A stretch of DNA of 64,000 bases from Neelides folsomi (taxonomy: Eukaryota > Arthropoda > Collembola > Neelipleona > Neelidae). The position numbers and the translations under genes are program-made. Shown here piece by piece: positions 1 to 11,700 of this stretch. Under the pieces are notes generated by a model, which had not been told where the DNA came from, did no database searches, and worked only from the letters and a program-made list of their open reading frames with translations. Location: assembly GCA_034687125.1 (NCBI GenBank), contig JAQGBZ010000208.1:1-64000 (forward strand). The letters run 5' to 3'. Position 1 is the first letter of the stretch. Every line of letters starts with the position of its first letter.

Positions 1-686
1 AATCGTATTTATTCATTTCTTAGTCTAAGAAATATTTAAGGGTTGCAGTCCACACATCCAGCCTAAACACCCTGTATTTATAATTCCAATTTTATTTCAG
101 ATAACCTTTGTCTTTAAGCACATTCTGTCTTTATAGCACTTATTATCATTATTTATGATTAACCTTAATTTAAAAAATATTTTTCATTTACCTCTATACA
201 AGTACGTGCTTCATATCTACTTTATATAAATAGTAGTAATGTTAGTTATCATGTTGAATTAAATTTTACGTTCATACAGATTAATAATTGTGACACTGTG
301 AGTAGAAGCATGTTTAAATTAAAGAATTTCAAAAACGTCAATTCTTTCCGTCTTACATTATTTCATATTAAAGTATTACTGGATAATTGGAACGATTTCA
401 CGTTATGCATTTACAAAAACAACCTACACCTTTCAGTATTATATTCATAATTAAAGATGACATTCGCCCTTAGGAAAATTTCTTGTTTCTCAATATTCCT
501 AATTATTAGTTTTATAAAATATCTGGTACTATGTATATGGTTTGAACTTTTTTCACCGTATATTGTACACATTCTTTAGAAAAAGTTCAATAAAAAATAA
601 TTATTTTTATTCAAAAAATATAACAATTTGTAACATTGCTAATTATATTTGTGAGTGAAATTGGTAAACAAAAACTGTTTGTGAAA
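1..686. other. AT-rich upstream flank of the IR gene
   Basis: No convincing coding exon or RNA gene is seen. The sequence is very AT-rich and presumably holds the promoter and 5' UTR of the receptor gene at 687; no specific element can be named. Confidence 0.5.
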
Positions 687-2552
687 ATGAACTTTACTCA
701 TTTTTATGTGGAAAGAAGAAAAGAAATGGTTATATTCAGCTATATAAAAATACTTCAAATAATTAATACTCTTTTCGATTTCGACGGTTCAAGGTCAATC
801 TTCAACTTTAATTCAAGTTCATCAAACTTTTTCCCTGTGAAAACTTACGATCTCAAATATTTATACATTAATAACATTAATAATGATAACTATTCTTTAT
901 CTTCAACATTAACACTTAAAAAATTTATTGATTATGAAGAAATCATCTTTTCCAATATGACTCAAATACGAGACAAAGATTCAATTTTAAAATCAATTGG
1001 AAAAATCCACAAAGATCATTTTTTATTTTACGAAAATTCTGAAGAAGCTTTACGAAACTTTTTCAAATGTGTAAAAATGATTCACAGAATTAAATTCAAA
1101 TATGGAATTATTTTCTCCCAAAATGAAGATTCAAAAGTTTCGAAACAAAATATAAATTTTTTATTACAACCTGATCTTTATCAAAATGAAGAATTTGAAC
1201 TCGGAAAAGAAATCATTATTCGAAATTCTGGTTGGAACAATTTAAAAGGTCGAATTATTAAAATTTCAATGTGCCGAGCTCCGCCGTATTCATTTTTCAA
1301 CCCAGCTAAAAATTCTTCCGACGGGATTCATGTCAAACTTATAAATAATGCAGGAATTTATATGAACGCGACTTTAAAGTTTATTGGAGATTTAAACCAA
1401 ATTGTTGGAGTTTACAAAAATGGGACTTGGAATGGAATGACCGGTGACATTTTATATGGACGAGCAGATATCGGAATTATTCTCGCTCGAACTTATTTAA
1501 AAAATCATTTAGTTGATTGGACCACTGAAATAGCTTTTGACACGATTACTTTTACAACACGATTACCAAGAACTTTAGCTGTGACTTGGTCAGGGATTCT
1601 TTATCCTTTATCGTTTCAAGTTTGGATTTTGACAATTGTTTTCTTTCTTTGTATTGCATTTGTTTACACTTACACTCTAAAATTTAATTCCGATGTGATC
1701 GAAGCAGAGAAAAATAAAAAATTGAAACTCATAGGAAAAAAGCGTAAAGGGTTTGCATCTTATTTGTCAAATGGATTCACATCGTCTTTAACAATTTTTA
1801 TGGAACAAAATTTAAGAGAAGTGAAAAGAACACGAATTTTGACAATTATAACTCTCGTCTTTACCCTAATTGTCCTTACAGGGTATCGAAGCAATTTGGT
1901 CTCATTTCTGACGTTCCCCCTTAAGGAAGAAGTCCCCGAGACTTTTGAAGAATTGGCAGCTAAAGAGAATTACAATATTGGGATGATTTATATAGGAGGA
2001 ACTTTATATTCAATATTCAATACAAGCACAAATCCAACAATTATGAAAATTGCAAGGAGAATGAAAATTCGACCAGATTTTGGCAAATGTATTTTGGCGG
2101 CTGCTTTCAACGAAACAACGGTTTGTATCGGATGGACCAAAATGCTCGATGCGACGATTGCAAAGAAATTGACAATTAGTAAAACATTTGAGCCGATGTT
2201 TACAAGCAAATCATCCCATTGGGCCTCAACTGCCTTTATTGGACACAAAAGTTCAATGTTTATTGATGGACTTGGGAATTTTTGTGGATGGGCGAAAGAA
2301 ACGGGATTAGTTGCGAAATGGATTAAAGATGTTAATAATGATTTTAAAACTATCGGATATGAATCTTTAATTAAAGATAAAGGGTCGACCGTTTATACAG
2401 CATTGGTGTTGGCGCTCCAAGACACTTATGCAGGAGTTAAGAAAATGAAACTTGAAAACTTCGTTTCAACTTTTGCTCTTCACTTTTTAATTATAATTAT
2501 TTCTCTAGTTGTATTTTTATGTGAATTATTAATGAATACCATAATTAAATAA
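687..2552 (+). CDS. Divergent ionotropic receptor (IR / iGluR-like ligand-gated channel)
   Basis: One uninterrupted reading frame of 621 codons plus stop encodes a protein with ionotropic glutamate receptor layout. An N-terminal region of about 190 residues is followed by ligand-binding lobe S1 (from about residue 190, CRAPPYSF, then WNGMTGDILYGRADIGI and LVDW). Membrane segments lie at about 308-332, 384-410 and 595-614, with a pore-loop region before the second and the M3 signature GYRSNLVSFLTF, which corresponds to SYTANLAAFLT of iGluRs. In the family these are cation channels of sensory neurons used in chemosensation. Where iGluRs carry the glutamate-binding Arg in S1 (TYxR) this protein has TYLK, so it is a divergent IR rather than a true glutamate receptor. 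ATG 687 is the first in-frame ATG; ATG 726 would start at a hydrophobic stretch (MVIFSYIKILQIINTLF) that could be a signal peptide and is a serious alternative. A possible AATAAA lies at 2672. Subfamily unknown. Confidence 0.88.
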   Translation: MNFTHFYVERRKEMVIFSYIKILQIINTLFDFDGSRSIFNFNSSSSNFFPVKTYDLKYLYINNINNDNYSLSSTLTLKKFIDYEEIIFSNMTQIRDKDSILKSIGKIHKDHFLFYENSEEALRNFFKCVKMIHRIKFKYGIIFSQNEDSKVSKQNINFLLQPDLYQNEEFELGKEIIIRNSGWNNLKGRIIKISMCRAPPYSFFNPAKNSSDGIHVKLINNAGIYMNATLKFIGDLNQIVGVYKNGTWNGMTGDILYGRADIGIILARTYLKNHLVDWTTEIAFDTITFTTRLPRTLAVTWSGILYPLSFQVWILTIVFFLCIAFVYTYTLKFNSDVIEAEKNKKLKLIGKKRKGFASYLSNGFTSSLTIFMEQNLREVKRTRILTIITLVFTLIVLTGYRSNLVSFLTFPLKEEVPETFEELAAKENYNIGMIYIGGTLYSIFNTSTNPTIMKIARRMKIRPDFGKCILAAAFNETTVCIGWTKMLDATIAKKLTISKTFEPMFTSKSSHWASTAFIGHKSSMFIDGLGNFCGWAKETGLVAKWIKDVNNDFKTIGYESLIKDKGSTVYTALVLALQDTYAGVKKMKLENFVSTFALHFLIIIISLVVFLCELLMNTIIK

Positions 2553-2930
2553 AAAACTTTCAATCAGAATTATATTATAAATTATAATTATTACAATATT
2601 TAAGTATAATAATAATGTACTGATATGTACCAAATACTTAATAATCATTTTAATCATTTAAAACCTCATTTAATAAATATTTGGGAACTTTTTATATAAA
2701 ACTAAAAATACATTAAATATTTATTATACCGTATCGTACAAATAAATATATTTACATAAAAATACATATCGGGTAGTTAGGTTTTTGTGTAAAATGTTGG
2801 AAGGAAATATTTTGATTTTGCATGCAAAAGAGACGTTTGAATTGATTTTGTAAGGGAGGGAGAGTTCATTGAACAAATTGTATTCAAGGTAGAGTGATTG
2901 CGTGGGTGGTTGAGATGATTAAATTCGGAA
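2553..2930. other. Intergenic AT-rich spacer between the IR gene and shot
   Basis: It contains the IR 3' UTR with AATAAA-like signals near 2672 and 2740, then AT-rich sequence. Base composition rises in G+C after about 2930, where the candidate shot leader begins. Confidence 0.5.
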
Positions 2931-3168
2931 AGTATTCGTGTGTTTGTGTTTTCCCAGAACAGGAATAATATCAGTACCCGGATCTTTTATCAGGGCTCCC
3001 GGGACTCCCGGATTCCCGGATGAGTCATTCGGGGCGAGTTGGTCTTTTGAAGAACTAAAAGTGGGCGGAAGTCGTCGGAGGAAACTTCAAAGCTCCACTT
3101 CATTTTCAACTCTTCTTCTTCTTTCCTCAGACAGGAAACACAAACACGAAGATCAGATCTCATTTTCG
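2931..3168 (+). promoter_or_regulatory. shot: Candidate non-coding first exon / promoter of shot
   Basis: This is a G+C-rich patch in AT-rich surroundings. It ends at a strong donor, CATTTTCG|GTAAGTTTTT (intron would begin at 3169). It has no long plus-strand frame that would splice in phase to a known exon, so a 5' UTR exon feeding the 5699 start exon is the simplest reading. This is inference from composition and donor only; the transcription start is not visible. Confidence 0.35.
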
Positions 3169-3787
3169 GTAAGTTTTTCAATTTTAATTATAATTAAACT
3201 AAATTAAGGTCAATGTCAACAATGCTAGTGGATTGAACCCAAACTGGGAATTTATTTAATTTTATTTGTTAACCTGTCGGCCGGAATCTCCATTTCCTCT
3301 TCATTTCTTTTTGAGAAAATGATTTTCCATTTTCTTTCCCTTCTTTATTTACATACTTTTATGCATTGCAGAGGTTTTGATAATTAACAACCCCGGGACT
3401 CATTTCCCTTTCTTCCATCTCATCACATCATCGGCAAATATTTGTGTTCTCGAGAGGATTGGTTGCTAAAAAGCCCTTCAAATCATAGTTAATACCTTCA
3501 TGTGAATAGGATTTAATTAGCCGACTCTTCATTTAATATTTACATTTTCTTATTCACTTTTCCTACTTTGACTCAAGGTTAGATTCATTTCTTTTACTGT
3601 CAAATATTTTAACTTTTTAACCCTTTTACTAATAATAACATTAAGTTAATACTTCTACTATACGCCAATTTACTAATTCGCATCATATCGTATAATCGTA
3701 CAATGACTTCACTTGTGCGTTTTTTCCTCTAAACCCAAATGACTCACCTTCATTAATTTTATTCTTTTAGAACTTCTAACGCGCTAG

Positions 3788-3829
3788 AATTTCTATATTG
3801 GAATTTCTATATTGGAAATTCTATATTGG
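3788..3829. repeat. Short tandem repeat, 14 bp x 3
   Basis: The unit AATTTCTATATTGG occurs three times head to tail, the last copy with one change. Seen directly in the sequence. Confidence 0.85.
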
Positions 3830-5020
3830 AATGACAAGGTTCAAATATTGATTTCGGAATGAATCGAACTTATTTGTGAATTTAGATTCCTTCATTAAAT
3901 TGATTCTCATGAAATTATGAAATTATGATTGAATGTATGGGAGTCTTCGAACAGAGTCGTCATGATGCGTCCAAGGGAGCGATCGAACGAGCGTAGGTGT
4001 TTGACTAATTTATGTCTCATGTTCAACTTTGTTGTTGAGCCGATGGGGTCGAGCATTGTTGATGTTGACAGGAGGTTTCCTCTCCATATACCATATATAA
4101 CTAACATATATTAGAGAAGGTAAATAGATAAATGTACGAGTATAAAATGTATATTCTGATCTGGTCCAAGAACCCCCTTAGGGTTTGCTAATCATCCCAA
4201 TCATTCCATTTCTCTATATCGCGATGAGTTGCACTACGCGTCGAAGAGTTCTCCACCTACACCTCACGTTTAAAATTGTATGATGGGATTTATTATAACT
4301 TTTTTTTAAAACTTGGAAGGGAATTTGGGATCAGAGGAGCTATTATTTTTTACAAGTGTATTAACTGCATATAAACTTCATTTTCATACTCGCTCGGATC
4401 CTCAACGGCACAACATCCTTCGAATCCTTCCTCTGTTGGAACACGATTGGGAGGAAGTCGCATCATCATCATCAGTTCAGGTCTTTTGCAAAGAACATAT
4501 TTTCATAGTGAGAGTTTTACATTTGCGGTTGGTCCGTAACGAGGGGCGAGAGATCTCAAGAGTGTATTTTTGAACTCGGTGTGACTTATTATGAAATTTC
4601 TACATTGGGAATAGGAAATGAAAATCCACATTGTTGAGCATATCCCTATTAAGGATTCCCTAATATTAAATATACATTAAATACAGACAGAGGTGTACGT
4701 GTAGAGTATTTGAGTATTGCAGTAGTGGGAATTTTAAGGAGCCTTTCGACTTTAAAAGATGAGTGTTTGAGATCCTCTCGATTCGTTGGGTTCGGTCCGG
4801 CTCGCTGCCTCCCTTTTGTTTCCTCTTCGCACTTTAAGAGCATCTACCTCTTTTTTAACATTACCTGTGAGTTTTCATTTCTTCATTTGTTCCAGGGCCT
4901 CGTGGGGCGAGGTGCCGATGGCCGACTCTTCCCGCCCAGCAACATTTAAGATTTAACTGTGACAAGAATAAGAAGACATCACGGCCGACATCGATTTCGA
5001 CTTATTAATCAACGTCGTCC

Positions 5021-5101
5021 TTATTCAAGAAGTTGATTATTCAAGAAGTTGATTATTCAAGAAGTTGAAAGAAGAATATTCAAGAAGTTGAAAGAAGAAG
5101 A
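5021..5101. repeat. Tandem repeat built on TTATTCAAGAAGTTGA
   Basis: A 16-bp unit is repeated about three times and then continues in a longer variant with added AAGAAGAA, giving four copies of TATTCAAGAAGTTGA in all. Non-coding. Confidence 0.8.
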
Positions 5102-5698
5102 TTCTTAGTGAAAGGAAATTAACTTTTACATTCTTTCCTTATTCTTTATTTAATTTTATTATTATAAAAAAGTTTTAAAATATAACCAACTCGTCAAATT
5201 TTTATAGTCTTGAATAGATAATTTTAATTTGACCAAGATAAATTATTGTGCTAGATGACCAATATTGTTAATATTTATTATAATGAAGCCGCAGCTGGTT
5301 CATGTATAGAATTCCTAATTTAATTCATTTGTCTCCAACAACCAAGGAAGAAGTTTCTCAGGAAGAGAGCAAAAGAAACTGACAGTGTTCTTGATAGTCA
5401 TTTTTGAGAGTGATTCAATTCCTATACATGTGTGAAGAACGGAGGTGTAAATAAGCCAAAGAAGAAAAATAATAATTTTAATTTCGTAATTACTTTTTTG
5501 ATCCTCATGAGTTGGTTCCTCGTATTTTAAATAACGACATATTTGGTTCCTAAATTCCGCACGTATAATATAAATTGTTATAAATTGCATGTCGAACTGT
5601 GAAATTGTCCAAAGAAGAAATTTTGTGAAACAACGTTTATTTTGTGACTGTGAAACCAATATTACCTCAACTCTGTGATCAAATTTAAATTAGTAATT

Positions 5699-5795
5699 AT
5701 GGAGTTTGAACAGAGTTTGGAAGAATGGGCCAAAGACAAACCATTGAGTATTCTTCAACTCGACCCGGCCGACCGAGCTGTTTTGAGAATTGCAG
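5699..5795 (+). CDS. shot: shot alternative first coding exon 1 (MEFEQSL... type)
   Basis: It encodes 32 residues beginning [17 protein letters not shown] and containing [12 protein letters not shown], the motif placed just before CH1 in insect Shot and, as LDPAERAVVRVADERD, in vertebrate MACF1. It ends in phase 1 at GCAG|GTAATT; the split codon becomes Asp with exon 12384, giving ..[12 protein letters not shown]. The clear conservation of both the start and the junction fixes the ATG. Confidence 0.93.
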
Positions 5796-8700
5796 GTAAT
5801 TGAATATTTATTTTCCTCTTCTTCACACACTGCCGACGGGAGAAGAGTCATTTTCTTCCCCAATCCTATAATTATCCTTTTTCCTCCCCATCATTTATTC
5901 AACCATTTACATTTTATATTTTCTGCTTCTACTCTTGAGAATCTTTTTTAATGTTTTATCTAACCACGAACCAATTACATTATTACATAGTTCAGCGTTC
6001 AGAACATGCTTCTTAAAAATTACTATTTTACTATTTTACCACATCGTTACTCCTTTAAAGAAATATTTACAAAAGGTCAATTTACTATTAATATTGTATT
6101 TACAAATATTTTTTGTTTTTGACTTTTGACCTGTGACTCATTGTAGATACGTTTCGAGTAAAATACAATTTTGTAATTTACTAAATAGTAAACCATTTTA
6201 CCATTATCATTAAGGTATTGGTTTTTGCATTTAAACGTTTGTGTGAGTAATCGGTGCAATTATAAAATTCATTAACCACATCAGACTGGGACCGGACTTG
6301 GACCAATATTACTTTTTACTTGTGACATTATTTTATATTTTACCTTGAATCAATTTAATTCTTATCCATTTATGCGTTAATCTTGTAAAGCAATTTTGCA
6401 ATTATGGAAAAATGCACATTGGTTTGGGATATTTCAATATTTCTTCATATTGGCAAAGGTAAATATATTAATTGCATTTTCGACATTATGTCACTGTTTA
6501 TTTAAAGGTTGATTGGATCTTATCTAGAAAATGAGGTTCATTCGAGGTTTGGTAGATTTTCCTATCGCTCATTATGTAAAAGCGATAATTTAGTCGTAGA
6601 CTTGCACCAAGTGACATTTGACATGAGAGTTTAGATAAATAGGCGAGAAAGATGTCTAAAGGTTTCCTCAATGTGAGAAACTTTGGTTGTAACCATTAAC
6701 TTTTGAGCTTAAGTACGTTGTGGTCGTAAAAGTGTGACAGGGCGTGTTAGGCTCATATATTTAACTATGTATATTTTCATGTATTTAAGTTTTGGTTTAC
6801 ATGGAAGGACCATTAAGGATCCTCCGGGCTGCCTCACCCCAAATTGAGTTTAAAAGTGTTCATTAGGCGTTGACGAGACCTCTGTTCTCAGAACCTAAAT
6901 TAAATCCAAATTAAAACCATGATTGGGAATGTGAAGAATATTTGAGAGAGTTTTTAGTTTGAACGGATGGGTGTGTAATATGGAAAAAGTGTTATATATG
7001 GCTATATATAATATTTAAGTATTCGTCATCTGGCTATAATATTTAAATTTTTAAATGAATGACAACGTATATGCTTTGTTGTATTAGATAGTGAAGTGAT
7101 TCTACGCCCAATGAGTGAAAGGGATGAACTGGTCCATTAATTGCTTAATTATTTGCACAGTTAGTTCCTCAGTTATCATCTCTGAGTTCTTATCTTGTTC
7201 ATCTCGTCATTGCACTATGGGCGAGAGGAAGATTTAGGAAGGGACTCTGATAAGATTCAAACATATGGGTTGATTAAGCAATTACAAACTTCATGGAGCT
7301 TCACAATCAGAATTAACTTTATCTCATTAATCTATGATCATAGGGGCCGAAATGGATGAAATAAAGTATGCCGTCATCGTGTGATCAATTTTCTCTCATT
7401 TTGACCTCACTTTCTGATGCTTTTGAATAATGAGAGGAAATTCAGGGGTTTTACATTTTTGACTAATAACACAATTAGGGTCTCTTTTTTGACCAAGAAA
7501 CAATTTTGTTATTCCTTTAACGGAATTAATGCAATTTTATTCTCATTCGCTCGGACTATTGTTCATTGTCAATTTTTCTACTGAATTGGAGAGAATGACA
7601 TTTTCACAATGGATTCGTTCTAGTTGGAATGTAAATGTTAGTAAATGTATGTTATGCTTCACTGAATTCGTGATGATACAGTTAGGAAAATGAGAATTTT
7701 AGATTCATATTTTTAATCATAAACATTCCATACTTTACATATATTTAAAGTAATATTTTAAGTAATACTATTTTATTTGAAATAAGAATATTTGCATATA
7801 TAGTACAATATGATAAAATAAATGTTTGAAGAAGAATTGACTCAATTAGTATTTTGTTAACATTAGTTGTGGTTAGGACTATTTGTTGATTTGATGTCAA
7901 CTTGTTCAACTTGTTACATATTTACATTTTACCTTCATCCTATGTGTGTAAAGAATGATCTAAGTTATATTGGTCATTATGTTCTTAATATTAAATTATA
8001 ATTTTATATGATATGGATATTAACAGACAGAGGAGTCAAAAGTCAAGAGAGATCCATCACACTAAAAAGTCATAATTATAGTATTTAGTAAATGCTGATG
8101 GCCTTTAGGAGTAAAAAATTGGCAAATGATAAGCAGAGCTGTCATCTGTCATTCATATTACTTTATTAACCAGTGACTTTAATAAACATCAATTAATTGA
8201 ATTCTTTGATTAGTAATAATCTCCATTCTGATCATGTAAGACCTTCCAATTGAAATGAAATAATTAGACATCATTAGATATACAATTTATACAAAATTGT
8301 ATTATTGATGATTGAATTAAATAAAATTTCATTGGATTACGAAGAAGATTAAATAAATTTCAATGTTAGGAAGATAATGAAGATAATCAGGAACATTCCA
8401 GGAATATCCGAGTTTTGAAACGAGGGAAGAATGATAATGATATTAATATTACATCCGTTGATTTATTTATGAATAATTTACGCAATGTCTGTAATTGAGA
8501 CTCTGAATATTCTGAATAGACTGAATACAAATAATTTAATAAATTATTGGGATTTCTTAATTACAATTTCTAATTGATTAACAGCCATAGGTAGAGACGT
8601 AGAAGGCAGTTAATTAAAATCAGAGCTCGATGATGGGAATATTTGTTTAATACAATTGTAAAGGATTAGGGGTCTGATGAGTGAGGTGAAACTCACCAGG

Positions 8701-11700
8701 GTACAACTCACCTGAGTGAGTGAGGTGAATTGTGTCTTGGAGTGTTGTCCATTTAATGCATCCACACATTCACATATTCGTCATATGTATTATAAAGATA
8801 TAGGAGGAGCTTTTTTCATTCCTCCTCACAGTGAGTGGGCGTGAGTGAGCGAGTGTGTATGTGTTTTTCAACCTGTGGCTTCAGCGTGTTCCAAAGGCAG
8901 CTGGAGAGGTTTTGTTAGTCTTCTTCAGACTCTGCTCCAACTACCATTATTATTATACATTACAACTCCTTTACCATTTTGCTAACTCATTATTAGTTTT
9001 TTATTTAATTTTTAAATCTCAATTAACTCTTCTATATGAATTGAGTCTTTGTTCTACAAATTGTATTGGTTTAGCATAAAGTGAGAGTCAATATTGGAAC
9101 TATTAGGAACTTTGGGAATATGTGAAGACAGTGAAGAAAGTAATCTAATAAAAGTGTCTGGAAAACCAGAATGATGATGATAGTTAATATAATAATAATA
9201 GGAGGTGGGGATTGTTGTGTGTAAGACCTCTTGTTGGCATTTGTCCATTTCCACCCGGCGTTGTTCAGGACTTAATAGTAAAGAAGAGTTCTCCCGAAGA
9301 AGGAGATGAGGGGCGAGAGACTCCCACGAGTGTTGGTGAGGAGGAGGGAAACTCGCGTAGGCCCATACTGACCCACAAGGTCGGCCGGATAAGGACAATT
9401 CTGCGTTGGCGGGCCGCCGAAAGTTGTCCTCCTCTCGGCCTCTGCCTCGGCCACATCTTCCTCGGAGGGCCGATACTTCACAACTTCAATTATTTACCTT
9501 CTTCTCTCACACTTCAACTTACTGAATGATTCGTAACATTTAAACTAACCAACTTCTGCTGGACAGTTCATTCTCTAACATTATATTAATTTATCTTTTT
9601 TTCTTCTTCCTTCTCTTGGGAAAGTGAATTTAAGAGAAAAGTGTCAGTTTGAAAACTTTTTGCAAAAATCACCATATAATAACCATACAAGACCTTTGTG
9701 ATTTTAGAAAAAAGTGATTTGGTGCGTTGGTGGAGAAAGTGAAATATTGAATTTTGTATATTGTGATTTAAATCCATTCCCAACTACCGAATGTGATACA
9801 CAATTGGGAGAGTGAAGTGATGTCGAATCAGTCGTATTACAAGGAGAGACTCGGTTTTGACCCCAATGAGTATAACAACCACGAGATGAGCGGGGAGAAT
9901 AAGCAGGGATATGAAGAGAGTTTGTCCAAGTTCAAAGGTTGGTCTAACTCTTGGGATTTGTGGACATTTTTTATCAACATTGTAGGTACGGGGTCTGGAC
10001 GTTTAAAACGAACTTTTACATATTCTTCATTTGGGTGACACATTGCATGACTTGTGTTCTCACTTGTATTTGTAGTGTTGTCCTTTTCTCTCTCTTAAGA
10101 ATTCTTATTACTTCTCATTTCGCTATTGATGAGTTGGATTTGGTGAGTGAGTTGGATTCTTTGAGGATTGCGTCATTGGAGTTTGATTTAATTTATTTTG
10201 CATGTCAATCACAATCACTTTGTTAGGTTTGAATGGGAGCTTCTGGAGTAACTCATATTCTTAGATTGTTAGGAAGGACGTAAAAGGAATTTCAAGATTT
10301 CGAGTGTCTGCACAACATTTTTCATGTCTTTATAAAACAGTTTACAGAAATTGTGGTATTCAGTATTAGCGAGTCTTATATATCGAATGAGTAAAGTTAT
10401 GTAGTTTATGATAAATTGTTAGAGCGGTTCTGGACCTTAAATTTTACTGTTTATTTTCATCAGCTAAAGACAAAATCACGGTTTAATAATCACCTTCATA
10501 TCAGATATTACTTAGAGACTCACGAAACAACGTTGGGGGTTGAATTGATTAATATCTTTCTTTCTTCATTCCATCAAGGCACGTAGGTTGTTAGGCCATG
10601 TTTGTCATACACGGTTTAATATAACGATAAAATTCATTTTCAATTTGGTAAAATATTCAATGAAATAATTTCTATTTTAATATAGAGTAATTATATTTTA
10701 TTAATATAAAGGGAATCGTTAATCTAACTAAAATTCAAATCTGACTGACAATGAATGGAAATGAGAAAAGGGAATTTTTGAGTTTTTTGAGAGATTGAGA
10801 TGTTGTTTAGGATGAAAGTGATTATGGGGTTTTGTTAATGGAAAAATTTACAAGAGTAATTTGTTCATTTTGAATTATGAAACAAATTAGGTATTTATTT
10901 TATAATGCAGAATGTACAGATAGTATATTTATTGTATATTCCCAAGTAGTTGGTTTAATAGTGATTAAAGTGAATATGAGTCGAATAGGGTCGTGAGGGC
11001 CTTTTGGGTAAAGACAATAGGGGCGAGGTTCACTCGTGGTTATGACAAGGTAAAATCTTCCAATCATCCCCGGAGATGAAGAATGGTAATTGCGAGACGG
11101 AGGTGGGAATGATTTAGTGTAGCAGAAGATCTCCCAAACACGTGTTTTGTTACCTTATTACAATTGAGTCGGAGTTCACTTTGCGGTCTGAACCCGGCAG
11201 GAGTTCAGGTGAGGAACCTCCGACACTCCTCTTTACAACCAGTTCGATTTTCTTTCCAAATCTATCTATCTATCTATTACAAAACCCATTATGGATATTT
11301 TCTAAGTATAAAAATGTTTTTTTATTCGATGTGAATCATATTCAATATGATTTAAATGTCTCATAATAATTCATATAAATTGACTTATCAAAATGAAATT
11401 CCTTGCTAATGTACAATTAATGTAATGATGAGAAGTACAAATATAATTTAATGTTGTAAGATAAAAATTTTAGAGGAGTGTACTTTAATATTATGTAGAG
11501 GATACATTAGGGTAGGATCGAGAAATGTACTTGCCCATTAACTACCTAAGTATTCCTTATTGCAAAATTATCGAATAGACTCGTCAATCAAGAAATCTCA
11601 CTTTCTCGCATATCCCTCCTTATTGGTCCTTATGGAGTCAAATAAATCCAACCAAATACATTTCATACATAACTTAACATAGGACATCTTGCATTGAGAA

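Larger units (their letters stand above)
3169..5698. other. Non-coding stretch upstream of the first shot start exon
   Basis: It holds a 14-bp triple tandem repeat at 3788-3829, a G+C-rich patch at about 4890-4950, and a 16-bp-based tandem repeat at 5021-5101. An acceptor-like AG at 5692-5693 lies just before the ATG at 5699 and could receive an upstream leader exon. No protein-coding exon recognised. Confidence 0.45.

Noticed and set aside
5315-5659. 114-codon minus-strand frame between the IR gene and shot
   Set aside because: No recognisable domain, AT-rich composition like the flank, and it lies just upstream of a start exon. Chance frame is the better reading.
8668-8725. CTGATGAG...GAAAC sequence resembling a hammerhead ribozyme core
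   Set aside because: The bases between CTGATGA and GAAAC cannot form stem II, and flanking stems I and III are not present. Only a local GTGAG/CTCAC hairpin remains.
9054-9529. Several overlapping frames on both strands
   Set aside because: They arise from the G+C-rich patch where stop codons are scarce; the frames conflict with each other and show no protein family pattern.
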